Below, piece by piece: positions 16,177 through 25,765 of a DNA stretch of 64,000 nt (position 1 is the stretch's first letter; the number at the start of each line of letters is the position of its first letter). The notes beneath the pieces are model-generated. The model made no database searches. It was not told where the DNA came from and was given only the letters and a program-made list of their open reading frames with translations. This DNA is from an uncultured Acetatifactor sp. GTDB taxonomy: Bacteria; Bacillota; Clostridia; Lachnospirales; Lachnospiraceae. The stretch covers positions 34,762 to 98,761 of the forward strand of contig CANPXL010000010.1 in NCBI GenBank assembly GCA_947586055.1. Reading direction: 5' to 3'. The translations under genes and the position numbers were made by a program.

Positions 16177-18159
16177 CTACTGTCTGAGCCGAAACTGTGC
16201 GATCATGTTCGTGAGCTGCTGCGCGCACTCTCCCAGATTGGACGAGATCGCGGAATTTTCCTCCGCGCTGGCCGCGTTGTTTTCCACCATCTCGCTGATC
16301 TTGCGGAGATTCAGGGAAATCTCGTCCGCGGAATTTTTCTGGGTCTCCACAAAGCTTACGATTTCATCCACCATTTTCGTGTTGCCGGCCGAGTATTCGG
16401 TGCTGTCGGAAATGGTCTTATCCGTCTTCGCCACCAGCTCTTTTCCTCTCTCCACGGATTCCAGAGAACGGGTGATCACGCTGCTGATCTTTGCGCTGGA
16501 CTGCGAACTGCTGGCGGAAAGAGTGGAGATCTCGTCCGCGACCACCGCGAATCCTTTTCCGGCTTCCCCCGCTCTCGCCGCTTCAATGGAAGCATTCAGC
16601 GCCAAAAGGTTCGTCTGGCTGGCGATGGCGTTGATTTCCGTCACAAATCCGGCAATCTCGTCATAGCAGCCGACGATCTCGTCCATAGCCGCAACCAGCT
16701 CGTTCATCTCCGCGCTTCCCTGTACGAGACTTGACCCCACATAATCCGTATTCTCCTTGATGGATGTGGCAAGCTCCGCAATCTTCTCCATGTTGCCGGT
16801 CAGGTTCTTCATCTCCCTGGAGGCGTTCTGTACCGATTCGCTCTGCTGCGTAGCGGCCTGCGCCACGTTCTCGCTCGTAGCCGACAGATCCGACGAATAC
16901 TGAAGCACCGTTGCCGCCTGCGCGTTGATCTCCGCAAAACTGCTGTTGAGCACATTCATAATGTCCGCCAGCGCGTTCTTAATCTTCTCATAATCCCCCG
17001 TATACTTTCCGTTTACCTCGAAATTCAGATTCTTTTCCGAGATGGCGGTGACGGTGTTTGTAATTTCCGATATGTAATGCCGCAGTCCCTTCATGGTGTC
17101 GTTAAGAGCCACCGACAGCGCGTTTACTTCCTCAGACTGTTCGTCTACCTTAAAATCGTAATCCAGCTGGCCGTCCGATATCCTGGTCACATTCGCCGCC
17201 AGTTCTTCCAGAGGGGCAAACATGGGATTGATCCCTCTTGTCAGCTGCCGCCGCACCAGCCAGCTCAGCCCGACGCTCAGGACCGCCGCAATGATCAATG
17301 TGAGGAAAATCACAAGAAATATTTCCGTCAGGGATATGACGGCCACCACATTCCAGCCCGTAGATTCGGCTCTGGCGCTGATCGCGGATTTCAGCCCGCC
17401 CTTGTAATCCCAGATCAGCCGCGTGGAAAGTTCTTTTTCACAGACCTTCCGGTACTTTCCGCCAAGCGCTTCGTCCACCGTCGTGCTCTTCTTCGTATTA
17501 AGCGCGATCTCGTCGTCCGGATGGGTCAGGATCGTCCCTTCTCCCGACGTCAGGAACACATAATTGCCGCCGTCATAAGACCCCTCGATGAGAGACACCA
17601 AATCGTCCATGTACATATCCATTCCCGCTACACCATAAAAGACGCCGTCCCTGTATATCGCCTTGGCCAGCGTAATACAGATATTTCCGGTCTGTTCGTC
17701 CACATAAGGCTCGGACACATACACGTCGTCCCCGGAGGCCGCGCCGATATACCAGTCGCGCTCGGACACCACAAAGTCCGCATCCGGTACCCATCCGCCC
17801 GACATATAGGTCATAATTCCGTCCGAATAGATAACGTCATCCTCTTTCACACAGACATATACGGCGGACACATCGCTGTAAAGCCCCGCCATCCTGTCCA
17901 CATAGCTGTAATAATCCGCGTCCTCCACTCCCAGCGGCGCCCCTGTGGCCACCGTGTCGATAAAGGACACCTTCTGTGACATCGTATTGTCGATCTGAGA
18001 GCTGTACAGCTGTACATGCTCCCTGTTGTTGCTGACCGTGTAGGAGAGTACGACCGCAAGCACGATCACACCTGCCAGCACGCACAGCCCTGTGATGATC
18101 CATCTGACCGACCGGTTCGCCTTCCCGTTGACATTCACACTTAATTTCTGTAACTGCAT
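16177..18159 (-). CDS. Methyl-accepting chemotaxis protein with Cache sensor
   Basis: 660 residues from ATG 18159 (GCGGAAAG upstream; the longer frame to 18270 covers the transcript start region). Order: membrane helix at about 19-42, an extracellular dCache-type sensor (YADRMAGLYSD-like start, VFLTSGEGTILTHPDDE), second helix at about 285-310, HAMP, and a long signalling coiled coil with the conserved hairpin tip ALNASIEAARAGEAGKGFAV. It transmits ligand binding to CheA/CheW. Cache domains commonly bind small organic acids or amino acids; the ligand is unknown. Encoded alone; a chemotaxis gene set is not in the window. Confidence 0.92.
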   Translation of the reverse strand: MQLQKLSVNVNGKANRSVRWIITGLCVLAGVIVLAVVLSYTVSNNREHVQLYSSQIDNTMSQKVSFIDTVATGAPLGVEDADYYSYVDRMAGLYSDVSAVYVCVKEDDVIYSDGIMTYMSGGWVPDADFVVSERDWYIGAASGDDVYVSEPYVDEQTGNICITLAKAIYRDGVFYGVAGMDMYMDDLVSLIEGSYDGGNYVFLTSGEGTILTHPDDEIALNTKKSTTVDEALGGKYRKVCEKELSTRLIWDYKGGLKSAISARAESTGWNVVAVISLTEIFLVIFLTLIIAAVLSVGLSWLVRRQLTRGINPMFAPLEELAANVTRISDGQLDYDFKVDEQSEEVNALSVALNDTMKGLRHYISEITNTVTAISEKNLNFEVNGKYTGDYEKIKNALADIMNVLNSSFAEINAQAATVLQYSSDLSATSENVAQAATQQSESVQNASREMKNLTGNMEKIAELATSIKENTDYVGSSLVQGSAEMNELVAAMDEIVGCYDEIAGFVTEINAIASQTNLLALNASIEAARAGEAGKGFAVVADEISTLSASSSQSSAKISSVITRSLESVERGKELVAKTDKTISDSTEYSAGNTKMVDEIVSFVETQKNSADEISLNLRKISEMVENNAASAEENSAISSNLGECAQQLTNMIAQFRLRQ

Positions 18160-18278
18160 CTTTCCGCACCCTTTCTTTCCGCCGTCCCTGCCGCGTCCGT
18201 TCCTGCCGCCCTTTCGGCCGGGCGGGCGCTGCCGACAGACTGTAACATCCAAAAAACGGATCTTCTTCATTATAGAAC

Positions 18279-18307
18279 ATTATAGAACATTCAATTTGTG
18301 AATTCAA
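18279..18307 (-). promoter_or_regulatory. Sigma-A promoter of the chemoreceptor gene
   Basis: On the minus strand TTGAAT (18302-18307), 17-bp spacer, TATAAT (18279-18284). The -10 region is part of a direct repeat, TTCTATAATG, present twice (second TATAAT at 18269-18274). Confidence 0.7.
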
Positions 18308-18422
18308 CCGCGCTCCTCTGTTTTTTGCGCTGTTTTTCGTGCTTTTCCCGTAATTTGCTGTTTGCCCTTTACGTATGCTGCGGCGGATTTTCGGCGGCTT
18401 CTGATCCGGCTCCCTGTTTTTT

Positions 18423-19598
18423 TCAGCGGATGATGATTTTTCTTGCGGCGTTGATTCCGATTTTATAAGGCAGCGGCCTCAGGTCACGGTCGGCCTCCTT
18501 CAGTTTTTCCCGGATGTTGATGTGCTGAGGGCAATGCATTTCGCACTTGCCGCACCCCACGCACTGGGACGCGAAACCGGGCTCCTTCCGCATTCCCATG
18601 TTCTGGGCGAACTCAAAGCGCGCGGAAGATTTCTTCTCCATATACATCAGGTTATAGTAATAGAAATTCCCCGGGATATCCACCCCTTTGGGACAGGGCA
18701 TACAGTACCGGCAGCCCGTGCAACCCACCTTTTCCTTTTCGCGGATGATCTGCCGGATCTGATCCACAACGGCAAAATCCTCCTGTGTCAGATCCCCGGG
18801 ACCGGCCTGGGACGCGACGCGGACGTTTTCCTCCACCATTTCCACGGAATTCATCCCGGAAAGCACACAACTGACCTCCGGCTGGTTCCACAGCCATCGC
18901 AGGCCCAGCTCGGCGGGCGTATAAGCCCTGGTGTGGGAGGCGAGCGCCTGTTTCGCCTTCTCCGGCAGATTGACAAGCTTTCCGCCGCGCAGCGGCTCCA
19001 TGATGATAACCGGGATTCCCTTTTCCGCCGCCGCCAAAAGCCCCCTTCTCCCCGCCTGGGTATGCTCATCCAGATAATTATACTGGATCTGACAGAAATC
19101 CCAGTCATAAGCGTCCAGAATCTTCAGGAACATTTCCGTGTCCCCATGGTAGGAAAACCCGATATTGCGGATGCTGCCCTCCGCCCTGCGCGCGTCGATC
19201 CAGCTCTCAATCCCGAAGGTCTTCAGGCGCTCCCACTCCACAAGATCCGTGAACATGTGCATCAGATAATAGTCGATATGGTCGGTGCGGAGCCTGGAAA
19301 GCTCCTCCCGAAACGTTTTGTCGATGGCTCCGGAGGAACGCAGGATATACTGGGGAAGCTTGGTCGCGATAAATACCTTGTCACGGCAGTGGTTTTCGTC
19401 CAGAATGCGGCCGAGACATTCCTCGCTCCCCGGATAAATATATGCCGTATCAAAATAATTAACGCCTTTTTCGATGGCCAGAAGCACTTCCCTCTCCGCC
19501 TTTTCATAATCGATGGCGTTCCCCTTCCTGGAAAACCGCATGCAGCCGTAACCCAGCTGGGATATCTGGTTGCCGTACCGGTCAGGTCTGTATTTCAT
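18423..19598 (-). CDS. Aldo/keto reductase with two 4Fe-4S clusters
   Basis: 391 residues from ATG 19598 (AGGAG seven nt upstream). The aldo/keto reductase barrel carries the catalytic Asp/Tyr (NYFDTAYIYPGSE), Lys (FIATKLP) and His (YYLMHMF). The C-terminus adds two ferredoxin-type motifs, CTGCRYCMPCP and CVGCGKCEMHCP, so electrons may pass from clusters to a small carbonyl substrate. This fusion is common in anaerobic Firmicutes; substrates are mostly unknown. It starts 31 bp after the PotCD stop and is probably the last gene of that transcript. Confidence 0.88.
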   Translation of the reverse strand: MKYRPDRYGNQISQLGYGCMRFSRKGNAIDYEKAEREVLLAIEKGVNYFDTAYIYPGSEECLGRILDENHCRDKVFIATKLPQYILRSSGAIDKTFREELSRLRTDHIDYYLMHMFTDLVEWERLKTFGIESWIDARRAEGSIRNIGFSYHGDTEMFLKILDAYDWDFCQIQYNYLDEHTQAGRRGLLAAAEKGIPVIIMEPLRGGKLVNLPEKAKQALASHTRAYTPAELGLRWLWNQPEVSCVLSGMNSVEMVEENVRVASQAGPGDLTQEDFAVVDQIRQIIREKEKVGCTGCRYCMPCPKGVDIPGNFYYYNLMYMEKKSSARFEFAQNMGMRKEPGFASQCVGCGKCEMHCPQHINIREKLKEADRDLRPLPYKIGINAARKIIIR

Positions 19599-19629
19599 CT
19601 TCTCACTCCTGTCTTTGATAAGGTCAGCG

Positions 19630-21528
19630 CTAATCCGCGTTGCTCGCCGCAATTTTCACGCGGCTCCAAAGGTTGCTGATGATCTTCCGGGTATCTTCAT
19701 TATATTCAAACACCTCGTCTTTGTCGTTATCGGTTCTCGGAAGGTAGGCGTTGATCCCCTCAAATTCGCCGCCCTCGCCGGACAGCACTTCCATCACCTC
19801 TTCGTTTGCCGAGGTATATCCCACGAAGCTGGAATTGTCGTAGGCTCCGTCGTATTCACAGACGTAATTGATAAACGCGTGCGCCAGTTCCGGATTCTCC
19901 GCATTGGCGGGAATGACCATGGCGTCGGACCAGAGATTCGTTCCCGTCTCCGGCAGGTAATATCCCATGTCCTCGTTTTCGGACATGACATAGGTTGCGT
20001 CCCCGGAATAAATCAGTCCCAGCGCCTTCCGCCCCTGAGCCATATTGTCAATGATCTCGTCCGTCACGATCTCCGGATCCATCGTCTGTACGCACCGCAC
20101 CAGCCAGTCGTAGGCCTGCTGAAGCTCATCCTCGTCCGTCGTGTTCATGGAATACCCCAGCGCCTTCAGCGCCATCATAAAGCTGTCTCTCTCGGAATCG
20201 TACAGATAGATGTCCCCCCGGTACTTTTCGTCCAGGAAAATATTGAATCCCTCTCTTTCCAGATCTTCCATGTCCACTTTCGTCCTGTCGTATACGATGC
20301 CCACGGTCCCCCAGAAATAGGGCACAGAATATTCGTTCTCCGGATCATACGGAAGATTTTTCACGGAATCGGTCAGGTTATCCAGCCCGCTCAGCGCGGA
20401 ACGGTCCAGCTTCTGCAGATATCCCTCCTGGATCAGCCTCTGGATCATATAATCGCTGGGCACCAGGATATCGAAGGATTCCCCGTTTGCCACCTTGATG
20501 TACATCTGTTCGTTGGAGTCAAAGGTTTCCATGACTACCTTCGCGCCCGTCTCTTCCTCGAAATTGCCGATGACATTTTCGCCCGTGTATTCCCCCCAGG
20601 TATAAAAATGCAGGGTCTGTCCCTCAAAAGGGCGGGCCTTGCCGCTGCCGCCGGGGCGCAGGAACAGCGCCAGCGCCGCCGCTGCCGCCGCCAGAACCGC
20701 CGCTGCCGGCACAAAGATCCGTCTCTTTTTCACTTCGTCCCTGGCCTTGCGTTTCGCCGCAAGAACGGGAATCACGTTCACCAAAATCAGCACCGCCGTG
20801 ATGATGACCACCATCAGCGTGGAAGCCGCATTGATGCTGGGATTGATGCGTTTGCTCATGGTGTAGACCACCATGCTCAGATTTTTCACTCCACCCCCCG
20901 CGGCAAAATAAGAAATAATGAAATCATCCACCGACATGGTGAAGGCGATCAGCGCGCCCGCCACGATCCCGGGCATGATCTGCGGGATAATGACCTTCGT
21001 CATGGCCTGCAGGGGCGTGGCTCCCAGATCCATCGCCGCATCCGCGATGTTCGGATCCAGCGACCGTATTTTAGGCATGACCGACAGGATCACATACGGA
21101 ATGCAGAATGCGATATGGGCCAGCAGCATGGTCAGATAGCCCTTGTCCACCCGGAACGTAATAAACAGCAGCATAAATCCGATCGCCGTCACGATCTCCG
21201 GATTCATCATGGGAAGATTGTCCACCTGCTCCATGATGTTGCGGATCACCTTTCTGGATTTGCTCAGGCCGATGGCCGAGACCGTGCCCGCCACCGTCGA
21301 GACAAGCGTGGCGATCAGCGCGACGGAAAAAGTGGTGTACAAAGCCTCCATCATGGTTCTGGATTCCAGCATGCGCTTATACCAGCGCAGGGAAAATCCT
21401 GTAAAGCCGGTCAGAGATCTCCCGTCGTTAAAGGAGAAGACGACCATATAAAGGATCGGCAGATAAAAGAAGGCAATTGTGAGAGCTATCAGGATCTTTC
21501 CGACGGGCCGTTTTCCTTTTTTCTTCAT
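19630..21528 (-). CDS. potCD: Fused PotC-PotD: polyamine ABC permease plus substrate-binding protein
   Basis: 632 residues. Residues 1-265 are a PotC-type permease with six helices and the EAA loop (DAAMDLGATPLQAMTKVIIP). A further helix at about 277-298 anchors a PotD-type binding protein (from about 310: LHFYTWGEYTGENVIGNFEEE, later PSDYMIQRLI, VPYFWGTVGIVYD), which would face outside. Polyamine transporters normally encode these separately; fusion tethers one binding domain to each permease. It follows potB by 41 bp. Spermidine or putrescine is the likely substrate because of PotD similarity and a PotA-B-CD order. Confidence 0.88.
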   Translation of the reverse strand: MKKKGKRPVGKILIALTIAFFYLPILYMVVFSFNDGRSLTGFTGFSLRWYKRMLESRTMMEALYTTFSVALIATLVSTVAGTVSAIGLSKSRKVIRNIMEQVDNLPMMNPEIVTAIGFMLLFITFRVDKGYLTMLLAHIAFCIPYVILSVMPKIRSLDPNIADAAMDLGATPLQAMTKVIIPQIMPGIVAGALIAFTMSVDDFIISYFAAGGGVKNLSMVVYTMSKRINPSINAASTLMVVIITAVLILVNVIPVLAAKRKARDEVKKRRIFVPAAAVLAAAAAALALFLRPGGSGKARPFEGQTLHFYTWGEYTGENVIGNFEEETGAKVVMETFDSNEQMYIKVANGESFDILVPSDYMIQRLIQEGYLQKLDRSALSGLDNLTDSVKNLPYDPENEYSVPYFWGTVGIVYDRTKVDMEDLEREGFNIFLDEKYRGDIYLYDSERDSFMMALKALGYSMNTTDEDELQQAYDWLVRCVQTMDPEIVTDEIIDNMAQGRKALGLIYSGDATYVMSENEDMGYYLPETGTNLWSDAMVIPANAENPELAHAFINYVCEYDGAYDNSSFVGYTSANEEVMEVLSGEGGEFEGINAYLPRTDNDKDEVFEYNEDTRKIISNLWSRVKIAASNAD

Positions 21529-21569
21529 AGATTCCTCCGTTTCCGGGCATTTCGACTCCGAAATCCACC

Positions 21570-22415
21570 CTAGAAATTCTTTTCGCCCTCTCCGCCCTGA
21601 TTTCTGTTCTCAAGCCGGCGCACCACAGCCATCAGCAGCATCATGATAAACGCCATGACCATGGAGACGGCGCTTCCGAAGTTCCACTCTCCCACCGTGA
21701 TAAACTGGTTTTCGATCAGATTGCCGATCAGGAAATACTGTCCGCCGCCCAGCAGCTTTGGAATAAAGAAAGAACTCACCGCCGGCAGGAACACCAGCGT
21801 AATACCGTTTACCACTCCCGGAAGAGACAAGGGCAGCGTGACCCTGAAAAAGGACTGCGCGGGATCCGCTCCCAGATCCGATCCCGCTTCCAGCAGCGCT
21901 GCGTCCATCTTACACAGGGAGGTATTGATCTGCAGGATCATAAAAGGAAGGAAGTTATAGACCATCCCCAGAAGGACAGCGCCCTCCGTATACAGCAGTT
22001 CCCTTTCGCCGGGCAGGAAAAAGGAAACGATCCTCTGGATCAGTCCGCCTTCCGTGAGCAGGCCGATCCATGCGTAAGTCCTGACCAGCATGTTGATCCA
22101 CATCGGAATCGTAATGCAGAGGATCAGCCGGCTTTGCAGCCGCTCCCCGCAGCGGGAAATAAAATACGCCACGGGATAACCCAGCAGAAGACATATAACA
22201 GTCGTCTTCAGCGCGATCCAAAGGGAACGCCACAGAATCTTCAGAAAGTCCGCGTCCGTAAAGAACGTGACATAATGATCCAGCGTAACGGAGAAGGAAA
22301 AAATGCTGTTTCCCGGCTCCGTGACCGAATAAAAGGCGATCAGCGCCATGGGCAGCACCAGCATGACCGCCGCCCACACAAGATAGGGAATCGCCAGCTG
22401 CGAAAATTTTTTCAT
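21570..22415 (-). CDS. potB: PotB-type polyamine ABC permease
   Basis: 281 residues from ATG 22415 (GGAGGGAGAG about 8 nt upstream). Six membrane helices with the typical opening IPYLVWAAVMLVLPMALIAFYS and the EAA-type cytosolic loop AGSDLGADPAQSFFRVTLPLSLPG (conserved ...GSDLGADP...). It pairs with PotCD as the second permease. The gene starts 19 bp after potA. Confidence 0.9.
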   Translation of the reverse strand: MKKFSQLAIPYLVWAAVMLVLPMALIAFYSVTEPGNSIFSFSVTLDHYVTFFTDADFLKILWRSLWIALKTTVICLLLGYPVAYFISRCGERLQSRLILCITIPMWINMLVRTYAWIGLLTEGGLIQRIVSFFLPGERELLYTEGAVLLGMVYNFLPFMILQINTSLCKMDAALLEAGSDLGADPAQSFFRVTLPLSLPGVVNGITLVFLPAVSSFFIPKLLGGGQYFLIGNLIENQFITVGEWNFGSAVSMVMAFIMMLLMAVVRRLENRNQGGEGEKNF

Positions 22416-22434
22416 GTGTTCTCTCCCTCCTGCA

Positions 22435-24012
22435 TCACTCCGGCATTCTCGCCATGACATGGATATCCTCAGGGAAAAAGGTAAGACCCACCTCCTGGCC
22501 CTCCCGCGTGTAATCCGTGGTGTGGATCTTGAATTCCCGGCCCGGCGTCCAGAAGGTGATCGGATAAATCCCTTCCGTGACCGTGTCCGGATCAAAATCA
22601 TAGTCCACGGTGATGTCCACGCTCTCGTTTTCGTTGCTCAGCTTCCACGCCTGCGCGTTCGCCCAGGTCCGGATGTCGATGTCCAGCGCCTGCGACTCCC
22701 GGATCTCGTCCACGGTAGTCATAAAGTTAAAGGCCATGACGCCTTCGTTCGCCTTTTCGTTTTTGACGAAGGGCTGGTTGACCACATGGATGGTGCGTTC
22801 CACGCTCAGTCCGTCCGCCGTCGAGAACCGGACCGGATAATCTCCCTCTTTTTCCTCCAGCTCATACTCGATCCTTGTGATGGAGATGTACTCGTCGCTG
22901 GCAGGATCCCACGCCTGGGCGTTGGAGCGGGCGATGATCTCCTTGTCGTCGAGCTTTTTCACGTCCTCAATATCCACATAGAAATCCGTGGCGCTCATCT
23001 TTTCCTTTCCGTCGGCGCTGACCTCGTCCCGGTTCTGGGTCACCTGCATGTTCACCGTTACCTTTGTTCCGGGGACGGTCTCCACCATGATCTCATAATG
23101 AACGCCCTTAAACAGTACGCTCAAAACCTCTCCGGTCATCTTGCCGTCTTTTACGTCCACGATATCAATATCCTCCGGCCGGATGACCACATCCACCGGT
23201 TCGTTCTCCTTAAAGCCGTAATCCACGCAGTCGAAGGTCATATCGTCAAACCGCACCCTGTAGTCCTGCGGCATGACTCCCGGGATGATGTTGCTCTCGC
23301 CGATAAAGTTTGCCACATACCGGTTTGCCGGCTCATTGTAGATTTCCTGCGGCGTTCCGATCTGCTGGATCTCGCCTCCCCTTATCACCACGATCTTGTC
23401 CGACATGGTCAGCGCTTCTTCCTGATCATGGGTGACAAAGATAAAGGTAATTCCCACTTCCTGCTGGATCCGTTTCAGTTCATACTGCATTTCCTTGCGC
23501 AGCTTTAAGTCCAGCGCCGCCAGAGGTTCGTCCAGAAGGAGCACCTTCGGCTCGTTGACAAGGGCCCGGGCGATCGCCACTCTCTGCTGCTGCCCGCCGG
23601 ACAGGAGCGTGGTGTTCTTTTTTTCGTATCCCTCCAGTCCGATCAGCTTGAGCATCTTCATAACCTTCTGCTCGATGACGTCTTTTCCCATTTTTTTGAT
23701 TTTCAGGCCAAACGCAATGTTTTCATATACGTTCAGATGGGGAAACAGCGCATACTTCTGGAAGACGGTGTTGACCTCTCTTTTATAGGGCGGCCTGTCG
23801 CTGATCTCCTCGCCGTCGAAGATCACCTGTCCCTCGTCGGCGCTGAGAAACCCGCCCAGAATCCGCAGCAGAGTGGTTTTTCCGCAACCGCTGGGACCTA
23901 ACAGCGTGACAAATTCGTTTTCATAAATATCAAGACTGACGCCCTTTAAGACGATCTGATTGTCAAAGCTTTTCACGATATTGCGAAATTCGATTAATTT
24001 TTTCTCCTGCAT
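22435..24012 (-). CDS. potA: PotA-type ATPase with an Ig-like insertion splitting its TOBE domain
   Basis: 525 residues, against about 350-380 for usual PotA. ATG 24012 follows GGAGGAGAAGG. The ATPase part has Walker A (GPSGCGKTT, residues 39-47), signature [17 protein letters not shown] and Walker [18 protein letters not shown] domain begins after about residue 245 ([15 protein letters not shown]), then is interrupted at about 340-500 by two repeats about 90 residues apart, each opening with NAQAW and ending in beta strands ([18 protein letters not shown]). The TOBE closing strand returns at the very end ([14 protein letters not shown]). The repeats resemble Ig-like modules normally seen in surface proteins, which is odd for a cytosolic subunit. 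First gene of the polyamine operon. Confidence 0.85.
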   Translation of the reverse strand: MQEKKLIEFRNIVKSFDNQIVLKGVSLDIYENEFVTLLGPSGCGKTTLLRILGGFLSADEGQVIFDGEEISDRPPYKREVNTVFQKYALFPHLNVYENIAFGLKIKKMGKDVIEQKVMKMLKLIGLEGYEKKNTTLLSGGQQQRVAIARALVNEPKVLLLDEPLAALDLKLRKEMQYELKRIQQEVGITFIFVTHDQEEALTMSDKIVVIRGGEIQQIGTPQEIYNEPANRYVANFIGESNIIPGVMPQDYRVRFDDMTFDCVDYGFKENEPVDVVIRPEDIDIVDVKDGKMTGEVLSVLFKGVHYEIMVETVPGTKVTVNMQVTQNRDEVSADGKEKMSATDFYVDIEDVKKLDDKEIIARSNAQAWDPASDEYISITRIEYELEEKEGDYPVRFSTADGLSVERTIHVVNQPFVKNEKANEGVMAFNFMTTVDEIRESQALDIDIRTWANAQAWKLSNENESVDITVDYDFDPDTVTEGIYPITFWTPGREFKIHTTDYTREGQEVGLTFFPEDIHVMARMPE

Positions 24013-24084
24013 CCGCCTTCTCCTCCCTGAATCCGTCACGCGTCTCCTGTCACGGATATTTTTTAACGTGTAGAAACACGCATT

Positions 24085-24112
24085 ATTATACACATCTTCC
24101 GCGTAATTGCAA
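24085..24112 (-). promoter_or_regulatory. Sigma-A promoter of the pot operon
   Basis: On the minus strand TTGCAA (24107-24112), 16-bp spacer, TATAAT (24085-24090). A small inverted repeat CGTGT-AGAA-ACACG (24067-24080) lies at the expected transcript start and could be an operator. Confidence 0.65.
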
Positions 24113-24146
24113 TAGTCTGGACGAAAAAAAGAGGAAGATGTCTTTC

Positions 24147-24175
24147 TTGTCAAAACGGCCGGGGATTGATATAAT
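24147..24175 (+). promoter_or_regulatory. Sigma-A promoter of the solute-binding protein gene
   Basis: TTGTCA (24147-24152), 17-bp spacer, TATAAT (24170-24175), 42 bp before the ATG. It diverges from the pot promoter, with 34 bp between the two -35 boxes. Confidence 0.8.
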
Positions 24176-24217
24176 AAATAGGCTCTCCACACAATACACA
24201 GGAAAGGGCTGACCAAT

Positions 24218-25690
24218 ATGACAAAACCTTTTTTCAGAAAAATAACCGGGCTGGCCGGTATGGCGGCCGCTCTGCTTCTTCTCGGCGGATGCGGCGACAA
24301 AGTAAAGCTTGATCCCGACAACCCCACCCAGATCACAATATGGCACTATTACAACGGTTCCCAGCAGGCGGCCTTCGACCGGCTCGTGGACGAATTTAAC
24401 CGCACTGAAGGCAAAAAGCTCGGGATCTATGTAACCGCCAACAGCCAGGGAAACGTAAGCGACCTGGAGAACAGCGTGCTGGCGTCCTTCCGCAAAGAGG
24501 TGGGAAGCAGCGAACCGCCCGATATCTTTTCCTCCTACGCGGATACCGCCTATACCATCGACAAGCTCGGTATGCTCATAAATCTGGAAGACTATATGAC
24601 GCAGGAGGAACTGGACGATTATGTGGATTCTTTCGTGGAAGAAGGGCGCATCGGCGAAGCCGGCGAACTGCGCATCTTCCCCACCGCCAAGTCCAGCGAG
24701 ATCTTCATGATGAGCAAGACCGACTGGGAGCCTTTCGCGGCGGCCACGGGAGCGTCTCTGGACGACTTGGCCACTCTGGAAGGCGTTGCAGCCACGGCAG
24801 AGGCGTACTATGAATGGACGGACGCCCAGACCCCCGATATCCCGGACGACGGCAGGGCGTTCTACGGACGGGACGCCATGGCGAACCTGTTTTTGATCGG
24901 CTCCATGCAGCTTGGCACGGAACTGTTCCATGTGGAGGACGCTTCGGTAACGATCCAGGCGGACAAAGACGTCATGCGCAGAATCTGGGATACCTACTAT
25001 GTTCCGTATGTAAAAGGGTATTTTTCCTCTTACGGCAGATTCCGCTCGGACGATGTCCGGATCGGAGAGATCATCGCCTACACAGGTTCCACTTCCTCCG
25101 CCAACTATTTTCCGGACGAAGTTGAAACGCCGGACGGGACAAAGCCCATCGACTATATCATTCTGCCCGCGCCCATATTCGAGGGCGGCAAGCCTTATGC
25201 GGTGCAGCAGGGCGCCGGAATGGTCGTCACCAAAAGTACGCCGGAAAGGGAATATGCGGCCGTCACCTTCTTAAAATGGTTCACCACCGAAGAAAACAAC
25301 CTGCTCTTTGGCTGCACCTCCGGTTATATGCCCGTGAAAAAGGACGCGCTGTCCGCCAAAATGCTGGATAAGGCCATTGCGGACAACGATCTGCAGGTGC
25401 CGGGCAAAACCTACGAGACGCTCGTCTCCTGCTTCCAAACGGCGCACAACGCCACCCTCTACACCAACAAGGCCTTCGATCACGGCGCGGATGCCCGCAA
25501 TGTGCTGGAATACCATCTCTCCGATAAGGCCGCGGCCGACCGCGCCACAGTCGTCGAGCGGATGGCGCAGGGCAGCTCTCTGGATGAGGCATGCGCCGAC
25601 CTGATCGGCGATCAGGCTTTTGAAGACTGGTTCGCATCCTTTACGGCCGCGCTGAACGAGGCCGCGGCAGAACCGCAAACTTCGCCGTAA
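24218..25690 (+). CDS. Extracellular solute-binding lipoprotein (family 1)
   Basis: 490 residues. Lipoprotein signal peptide with lipobox LLGGC (Cys25). The mature part has the family 1 pattern [25 protein letters not shown] and a C-terminal [11 protein letters not shown] segment typical of sugar-type binding proteins. AAAGGGC lies 8 nt before the ATG. No permease or ATPase gene adjoins it. The next gene, 75 bp downstream on the same strand, is a sensor kinase with a large outside domain, so the lipoprotein may deliver a ligand to that sensor instead of, or as well as, to a transporter; that link is inference. Confidence 0.85.
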   Translation: MTKPFFRKITGLAGMAAALLLLGGCGDKVKLDPDNPTQITIWHYYNGSQQAAFDRLVDEFNRTEGKKLGIYVTANSQGNVSDLENSVLASFRKEVGSSEPPDIFSSYADTAYTIDKLGMLINLEDYMTQEELDDYVDSFVEEGRIGEAGELRIFPTAKSSEIFMMSKTDWEPFAAATGASLDDLATLEGVAATAEAYYEWTDAQTPDIPDDGRAFYGRDAMANLFLIGSMQLGTELFHVEDASVTIQADKDVMRRIWDTYYVPYVKGYFSSYGRFRSDDVRIGEIIAYTGSTSSANYFPDEVETPDGTKPIDYIILPAPIFEGGKPYAVQQGAGMVVTKSTPEREYAAVTFLKWFTTEENNLLFGCTSGYMPVKKDALSAKMLDKAIADNDLQVPGKTYETLVSCFQTAHNATLYTNKAFDHGADARNVLEYHLSDKAAADRATVVERMAQGSSLDEACADLIGDQAFEDWFASFTAALNEAAAEPQTSP

Positions 25691-25765
25691 ACCGCGGGAA
25701 GCCCGTAAAGACGGCGGCGATATGCGGAAACACAGAACCGAAAATTTTAAAGGAGATCATGCGAT

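Noticed and set aside
19570..21573. 667-codon plus-strand ORF opposite potCD
   Set aside because: His/Arg-rich shadow of the PotC-PotD gene; no family resemblance.
24013..24336. Longer potA frame starting at 24336
   Set aside because: It would begin inside the divergent lipoprotein gene and upstream of the pot promoter; the ATG at 24012 has a strong ribosome binding site.
24086..24931. 281-codon minus-strand ORF
   Set aside because: Overlaps the lipoprotein gene on the other strand and the promoter region; no coding signature.
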